Shown piece by piece: positions 25,227 to 27,789 of a stretch of 27,789 nucleotides of DNA. The notes beneath the pieces were generated by a model. That model worked only from the letters and a program-made list of their open reading frames with translations. It made no database searches and was not told the origin of the DNA. A program made the position numbers and the translations under genes. This DNA is from Methanosphaera sp. SHI613 (lineage in GTDB: Archaea > Methanobacteriota > Methanobacteria > Methanobacteriales > Methanobacteriaceae): positions 1 through 27,789 of the forward strand of contig MVJJ01000176.1 in assembly GCA_003266145.1 (NCBI GenBank). The letters run 5' to 3'. How positions within the stretch are numbered: the stretch's first letter is position 1; every line of letters starts with the position of its first letter.

Positions 25227-26472
25227 GATTGCACAATTATCCTGTGGAACAGAATACAGTGGAGTTCAAAAGGAAATAGAAAAGGCAGCAGAAACATTCG
25301 GTGCCCAAATGGTAATGCCTGATGTAAATCTGGATGACATCGATGAAGCATATGAAAAATTTGGGTTAAGCTGTGCTAGTTCAAGTTTAAAACTGATGAT
25401 TGCCAGAGCCATGAGTCTGGTTGAAGGAAAAAATGAGGCCGACGCCGTATTCATATGTACCTGTTTCAGATGTGCAGAAGCAGCTATTGCAAGAAATGAA
25501 GTACGTAGACTAATACAGAACTACACGGACCTGCCGGTTGTAACATACTCCTTCACGGAAAAAACCAAGGCATCAGAACTATTCATCCGTATGGAAGCAC
25601 TTACAACAATCGTTGCAAGAAAAAGTATACTTGCACGTGAAAAACAGGAAGGATTAACCCTCGGAATAGACAGTGGTTCAACCACCACAAAAGTTGCATT
25701 AATGGAAAAAAATGAGATTATCGGTACCGGATGGGTAAAAACCGGTGATATCTTAGGCTGTGCAAATGATGGTATAGCTCAGGCACTCGAAGGTACAGGC
25801 TACAAACTCGACGATGTAGAGGCAATAGGTACAACAGGTTATGGTCGTATGACCATAGGTAAGGATATGGGCGCAAAACTCATACAGGAGGAAATATCCG
25901 TAAACAGTAAGGGAGCTGTATACCTTGCAGATGCACAAAAAGGTGAAGCAACTGTTCTTGATATCGGTGGTATGGATAACAAGGTTATCACAGTAAACAA
26001 CGGTATACCTGACAACTTCACGATGGGTGGTATCTGTGCAGGAGCATCCGGTCGTTTCCTGGATATGACAAGCGGCCGTTTAGGAGTAGACATAACAGAA
26101 TTGGGTCCACTTGCCCAGAAGGGAAACTACAAAAATGCAGTACTCAACAGTTACTGTATAGTATTCGGTATACAGGACCTTGTAACATCACTTGCAGGAG
26201 GAGCATCAAAAGAGGATGCCGCAAGTGCAGCATGTTATTCTGTTGCAGAACAGGTATACGAACAACAGCTCCAGGAAATCGATGTACGTGAACCATTAAT
26301 TCAGGTAGGTGGAACTTCCCTTATCGGAGGATTAGTGGATGCCGTACAGGATATTCTCGGTGGAATTGACATAGTCGTGCCTGAATACTCACAGTACATC
26401 GGAGCAGTAGGTGCCGCAATGTTGGTATCAGGACTTATAGATTCCGACGTAGACGACAGTAAAAGATTCTAA
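25219..26472 (+). CDS. mmp15: Methanogenesis marker protein 15, BadF/BadG/HgdC-type ATPase
   Basis: The product is 417 residues. The N-terminal 145 residues are marker-specific, with a Cys-rich ICTCFRC (Cys80, 82, 85) and conserved SCASSSLK. The rest is an ASKHA-fold ATPase of the HgdC/BadF family, with GIDSGSTTTKVAL at 149-161 (phosphate loop). GGICAGASGRF (Cys273) and NSYCIVFG (Cys313) correspond to the two Cys that hold the shared [4Fe-4S] cluster in HgdC. Such activators use ATP to push low-potential electrons to a partner. That fits reductive activation of F430, but the link is inference. I chose ATG at 25219 (MIKIAQLSCG) over ATG at 25210 because GGGG needs the longer spacing. Confidence 0.92.
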   Translation: MIKIAQLSCGTEYSGVQKEIEKAAETFGAQMVMPDVNLDDIDEAYEKFGLSCASSSLKLMIARAMSLVEGKNEADAVFICTCFRCAEAAIARNEVRRLIQNYTDLPVVTYSFTEKTKASELFIRMEALTTIVARKSILAREKQEGLTLGIDSGSTTTKVALMEKNEIIGTGWVKTGDILGCANDGIAQALEGTGYKLDDVEAIGTTGYGRMTIGKDMGAKLIQEEISVNSKGAVYLADAQKGEATVLDIGGMDNKVITVNNGIPDNFTMGGICAGASGRFLDMTSGRLGVDITELGPLAQKGNYKNAVLNSYCIVFGIQDLVTSLAGGASKEDAASAACYSVAEQVYEQQLQEIDVREPLIQVGGTSLIGGLVDAVQDILGGIDIVVPEYSQYIGAVGAAMLVSGLIDSDVDDSKRF

Positions 26473-26487
26473 TAGGGAGTGTTAACT

Positions 26488-27039
26488 ATGTATGTGGAAT
26501 GTTATGATGAAGTGGGAGCACAGGTATATGATACCCTACTCAGGCATACACTACAGGACTTAAAATTAGCTCGCGCAATCAATGCAATAAAAATATTCAT
26601 AGACCCACGTGAAGCATTATTCATTGGCGTCGTAAAATTAGAAAAGGCATCACAGCCTGTTTATCTAAATGATATAGCCTCCTACAAGATGGAGGATGGA
26701 GTGCTTAAGATTTTGGTCGAGGATGAAAATTACATTCCTAACCTGCTTAAAGCTTTATGGGTCAGCGAAGGTCGTCATAATGTCAACCAGCCAGACAGGT
26801 ATAAGATGGAAGTATCCAACCCACAATTGGATCCTGATAATTTTATAGTTCATGACCCTTCAGAGGAATTAAAGAGAAAAGTATATGATGCATTATTTAG
26901 AGTAATGCCTGAAGGATTCAGGATGACACGAAATGCCAGTGAAGACAATATGGTTTGTATCATGAGTAGTGATGAAATCATAGACGTCAAATGGGATAAG
27001 AAATTTAAAGAAGTAATAGAAGAAGTTAGAAATGCATAA
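26488..27039 (+). CDS. mmp17: Methanogenesis marker protein 17
   Basis: The product is 183 residues and matches marker 17. It opens MYVECYDEVGAQVYDTLLRH, contains IKIFIDPREALFIGVVKLE and EGFRMTRNASEDNMVCIMS near the end. Mmp17 is reported (from memory) as a subunit of the MCR activation complex with McrC, Mmp7, Mmp3 and A2. Two Cys, Cys5 and one near 168, stand out in an otherwise Cys-poor protein. GGGAGTG lies 6 nt before the ATG at 26488; an in-frame GTG at 26479 lies inside that Shine-Dalgarno. nifB follows after 27 nt. Confidence 0.92.
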   Translation: MYVECYDEVGAQVYDTLLRHTLQDLKLARAINAIKIFIDPREALFIGVVKLEKASQPVYLNDIASYKMEDGVLKILVEDENYIPNLLKALWVSEGRHNVNQPDRYKMEVSNPQLDPDNFIVHDPSEELKRKVYDALFRVMPEGFRMTRNASEDNMVCIMSSDEIIDVKWDKKFKEVIEEVRNA

Positions 27040-27066
27040 TTCTAACTGGATATATGGGGGTTTAAT

Positions 27067-27789
27067 ATGAGTGATAAAAAAATGAGTCATTTTGCTCATA
27101 TTACAAAAGCACATCCTTGCTTTAATGAAAAAATACATGATAAGGTTGGACGTATTCACATACCTATAGCGCCGGACTGCAATATACAATGCGGATTCTG
27201 TACAAGAAAGTTAAACGACACTGAAAAAAGGCCCGGTGTATCATCATGTATAATGAGCGTTGATGATGCGATAGAACACATTCGGGAAACTACTGAAAAA
27301 ATGCCTATAAACGTAGTTGGAGTAGCAGGTCCGGGAGATTCCTTATGCAGTGAAAATACTTTGAAATTATTCCGCAGAGTCAAAGAGGAATTTCCAGATT
27401 TGATACTTTGTATGAGTACCAATGGACTTCTGGTACCTGAATATGCTGATGAAATAGCTGATGCCGGCGTTAAAACAGTTACAATTACAATAAATGCCGT
27501 TGACAGTGATATAGGAGTCCAGATATATGATGATATAGTATATCACGGTAAGATGTATCATGGCAAGGAAGGCTTTGAAATACTCTTGAAAAATCAGTTG
27601 AAGGGTATAGAATTGCTATCTGACAGAGGTGTAGTCGTCAAGGTAAATAGTGTTCTGATTCCTGGCGTAAACGATAAACACATCAAGGAGATAGCCAAGG
27701 TTGTAAAATCTAAAGGTGCATCAATAATGAATGTGCTGCCTTTAATTCCATTGAACAAATTTAAGGACCTGGAAAAACCTGGCTGTGGA
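27067..27789 (+). CDS. nifB: NifB-like radical SAM FeS-cofactor synthase, 3' end outside window
   Basis: The window holds 241 residues of the N-terminal radical SAM domain. Conserved NifB landmarks are in order: HPCFNEKIHDKVGRIH from 16, the radical SAM Cys38, Cys42 and Cys45 (CNIQCGFC), VVGVAGPGDSL, CMSTNGLLVPEY, VTITINAVD, and VKVNSVLIPGVND. NifB joins [4Fe-4S] units with a carbide to make the [8Fe-9S-C] core used in nitrogenase. GGGGG lies 6 nt before the ATG. No nif structural genes are in the window, and the gene closes the mmp run, which points to a non-nitrogenase use. The C-terminal NifX-like domain, if present, is beyond the edge. Confidence 0.93.
   Translation, partial: MSDKKMSHFAHITKAHPCFNEKIHDKVGRIHIPIAPDCNIQCGFCTRKLNDTEKRPGVSSCIMSVDDAIEHIRETTEKMPINVVGVAGPGDSLCSENTLKLFRRVKEEFPDLILCMSTNGLLVPEYADEIADAGVKTVTITINAVDSDIGVQIYDDIVYHGKMYHGKEGFEILLKNQLKGIELLSDRGVVVKVNSVLIPGVNDKHIKEIAKVVKSKGASIMNVLPLIPLNKFKDLEKPGCG

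Noticed and set aside
1..27789. tRNA, rRNA, transposase, integrase or toxin-antitoxin pair
   Set aside because: No T-loop-like sequence with matching acceptor stems, no transposase motif, and no toxin beside the AbrB-like gene was seen on reading both strands.

Overview
The window looks like a chromosomal segment of a methanogenic archaeon of the order Methanobacteriales. A gut-type AT-rich lineage such as Methanosphaera or Methanobrevibacter is most likely; this is inferred from gene content and base composition, not from a database match. Supporting features are methanogenesis marker genes (2, 3, 6, 5, 15, 17), TfrB of thiol:fumarate reductase, archaeal Nob1, a transglutaminase-fold surface protein of the kind found in pseudomurein-walled methanogens, archaeal box-A promoters and ribosome binding sites of the GGAGGTGAT type, usually about 7 nt before the start. 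No tRNA, rRNA, CRISPR array, transposase or phage gene was seen.

Layout. (1) Positions 1-8109, minus strand: a compact four-gene operon reading DUF2162 membrane protein, ExbB/TolQ/MotA-type channel, DUF2149 (ExbD-like) protein, and a very large secreted CobN-like chelatase whose C-terminus runs off the left edge. This is the best candidate for an undescribed system: a surface chelatase-like protein apparently tied to a proton-driven motor pair and a Cys-rich membrane protein. (2) 8110-8740: AT-rich control region holding a 47-codon AbrB-like gene. (3) 8741-15065: redox and aromatic 2-oxoacid or arylacetate metabolism, with tfrB (minus), iorAB (plus), and paaK plus a double-ACT-domain gene (minus). 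(4) 15272-16942: a secreted Ig-repeat transglutaminase-like protein with no ATG, GTG or TTG at its expected start; the Shine-Dalgarno spacing points to an ATT codon. (5) 17503-19457: a small unknown gene and a PRC-barrel / pyrE / PRC-barrel block.

(6) 19610-27789, plus strand: nob1, a DUF2117 gene, and then the marker genes mmp2, mmp3, mmp6, mmp5, mmp15 and mmp17 followed by nifB, cut by the right edge. Mmp3 and Mmp17 belong to the known methyl-coenzyme M reductase activation machinery. A HgdC-type ATPase (Mmp15) and NifB in the same run suggest a locus for ATP-driven low-potential electron transfer using NifB-derived iron-sulfur cofactors.

Start codons were chosen by Shine-Dalgarno spacing and by the usual N-terminus of each family; several differ from the longest open frame and are explained in the entries.
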